Source: Thalassotalea euphylliae
GTDB lineage: Bacteria; Pseudomonadota; Gammaproteobacteria; Enterobacterales; Alteromonadaceae
Direction: 5' to 3'
DNA length: 64,000 nucleotides
Assembly (NCBI RefSeq): GCF_003390335.1
Contig: NZ_QUOU01000001.1
Coordinates: 4,588,001-4,652,000, forward strand
A program made the translations under genes and the position numbers. The first letter of the stretch is position 1, and each line of letters opens with the position of its first letter. Shown here piece by piece: positions 62,836 to 64,000 of the stretch. Under the pieces are notes generated by a model that worked only from the letters and a program-made list of their open reading frames with translations, had not been told where the DNA came from and ran no database searches.

Positions 62836-64000
62836 CTGAGGAATCCCCAAAAAGTGACAGGCATAACAATTTGTGATCTTATTGAATCGCCAAACACAAT
62901 AAGGACAACTGCTATGCCTGTTAAATCACTATGCCACAACTACCTTAAAAATACCCTCTCTTCCTTCAATCGCGCACGCATGAAAACCTTAATGCTCAGT
63001 GCCGATGCGTTAATTGACTCGAATCGGTTAACTCTCACTGATATAGGTCGACACCTCGAAGGAAAAGCGTTCAGTAAAAACAAAATTAAACGAATCGACA
63101 GATTTTTAAACAATGACCACTTACAACGAGAGCTTATTGACATTTACCGTGCGCTTGCCAAGCCCGTTATAAGCCAATTGCCATACCTAGTCATTGCTGT
63201 CGACTGGAGTGGGTGCTGTGGCTCAAATTATCATTTGTTACGCGCTAGTTTATTGGTCGATGGTCGCTCAATGACGCTCTACAACATGGTTGTTGAAGAA
63301 AAGGATAAGGAAACCCGTACCACTCATCAATTGTTTCTCTCACGATTAAGTCACATATTGGCGGGGCATGCGAAAGTGTATATCACATCTGACGGCGGCT
63401 TTTTAACACCTTGGTATGCCGAAGTACTTGCCCACGGATGGGATTTTATTGGTCGACTGCGAGGTACAATGAAGTGCCAATTGAAACAGCAGCCAACGCA
63501 ATGGCAAACCTTAGCGCAGTTAAGAAAGGACGCCAGTTGTACACCTAAAAATTTAGGGAGCGCAAGGTTAACGCAACACAGCAAAACGGGGTGCCAAGCG
63601 AGCCTGCACCTTTATCAAGGTGAGCACAGAGGCCGACGCGGGAAAAGCCGCTTTACTAAGGATGATAAAATGTACCGCAACCTTGCTCATGAACCTTGGC
63701 TCATCGCGACATCTGATGCCGAGCTAACAAGTCGCGAAGTAATCAATTTGTACGCTAAACGTATGCAAATAGAGCAAAACTTTAGAGATGACAAAAGTGA
63801 GCAGTATGGTTTTTCTTGGCGGTTTAGTCGAACGATGGGCATTAAACGGATGAGCATACTGTGCCTTATCGCTTGTGTAGCAAGCTTGGTACTCTGGCTT
63901 ATTGGCTTTGAAGCAGAAAGAAGAAAATGGCACTTTAGGTTCCAAGCAAATACCGTGAGAAAGCGGCGCGTGCTTTCATTTCTGTCACTCGCCAAAAATA
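62836..64000 (+). mobile_element. IS10-like element (IS4 family), left part
   Basis: CTGAGGAATCCCC at 62836 matches the inverted-repeat tip of IS10 (CTGATGAATCCCC) except at one base, and lies 78 nt before the transposase ATG. The element runs past the window edge, so the right end, size and target duplication cannot be seen. It lies directly beside the palindromic element. Confidence 0.85.
62914..64000 (+). CDS. IS10-like transposase (IS4 family), 3' end outside window
   Basis: ATG 62914 with AAGGAC seven bases upstream; open to the window edge (362 codons seen; IS10 transposase is 402). The DDE triad appears as VDWSG (first Asp), TSDGGFLTPWY (second Asp) and YAKRMQIEQNFRDDKS (Glu in the YREK-like motif). 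Alignment with IS10 transposase runs throughout (LTLTDIGR, NKIKRIDRFL, LLRASLLVDGRSMTLY, FQANTVRKR). No frameshift seen, so the copy may be active. Confidence 0.93.
   Translation, partial: MPVKSLCHNYLKNTLSSFNRARMKTLMLSADALIDSNRLTLTDIGRHLEGKAFSKNKIKRIDRFLNNDHLQRELIDIYRALAKPVISQLPYLVIAVDWSGCCGSNYHLLRASLLVDGRSMTLYNMVVEEKDKETRTTHQLFLSRLSHILAGHAKVYITSDGGFLTPWYAEVLAHGWDFIGRLRGTMKCQLKQQPTQWQTLAQLRKDASCTPKNLGSARLTQHSKTGCQASLHLYQGEHRGRRGKSRFTKDDKMYRNLAHEPWLIATSDAELTSREVINLYAKRMQIEQNFRDDKSEQYGFSWRFSRTMGIKRMSILCLIACVASLVLWLIGFEAERRKWHFRFQANTVRKRRVLSFLSLAKN

Noticed and set aside
62727..63995. Several - strand frames in the right-end region
   Set aside because: They are antisense to the intact IS10-like transposase read on the + strand.

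Overview
The window reads as a chromosomal segment of a marine gammaproteobacterium of the order Alteromonadales, most likely Colwelliaceae (Colwellia or Thalassotalea type). That placement is inferred from gene order and protein style (YbdG-type channel, split PqiA/LetA genes, c4-type cytochromes beside engB, many c-di-GMP and PAS proteins). I see no tRNA, rRNA, CRISPR array or prophage. About 45 genes are supported, mostly housekeeping, envelope and stress functions.

Layout. 0-5.4 kb: proBA (-), a YihG-type acyltransferase and a YbdG-type mechanosensitive channel (+). 5.4-14.5 kb: tesB, small unknown genes, a TPR protein with a degenerate GGDEF domain, a free-standing c-di-GMP-I riboswitch, a DUF885 lipoprotein, a GGDEF-like protein and selO. 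14.6-16.7 kb: a small cytochrome c and an M1 aminopeptidase. 16.9-23.0 kb: a TPP riboswitch followed by thiC-thiO-thiS-thiG-thiDE. 23.0-27.5 kb: a LetB/PqiB-like protein with eight MCE repeats and a LetA-like protein split over two genes. 27.6-29.9 kb: a tetraheme c4-like cytochrome and engB.

30.2-49.7 kb: a block bounded by two copies of one ~94-nt small-RNA gene. It holds a small Cys-rich protein, an unlisted 59-aa secreted-type peptide gene, a CadC-like regulator with a TolB-like sensor, a di-heme peroxidase, a HlyD/ABC/FtsX exporter with its own NtrB/NtrC pair, an exported KatG divergent from OxyR, a YjjU-type patatin, Dps, a TetR regulator and an AhpD-like protein. Peroxide defence is over-represented (CCP, KatG, OxyR, Dps, AhpD-like). 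49.9-62.5 kb: polA, oligopeptidase B, PagL, glutathione reductase and a 1551-aa propeller-PAS-GGDEF-EAL protein. 62.7-64 kb: a palindromic repeat and an IS10-like element that runs off the window.

The main finding is the sRNA pair. In E. coli the Spot 42 gene lies between polA and engB (yihA). Here engB carries one copy at its 3' side and polA carries the other at its 3' side, in the expected orientation, with ~19.5 kb between them. The two RNAs differ in primary sequence in their stems but keep the pairing, present the same C-rich loop, end in strong terminators, and share a palindromic operator in the promoter. A second RNA observation is an orphan c-di-GMP riboswitch with its own promoter, an apparent anti-aptamer strand and a terminator, but no gene behind it. 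A third is an exporter operon with a sigma-54-like promoter and two related upstream palindromes, matching the NtrC-type regulator encoded in the same operon.
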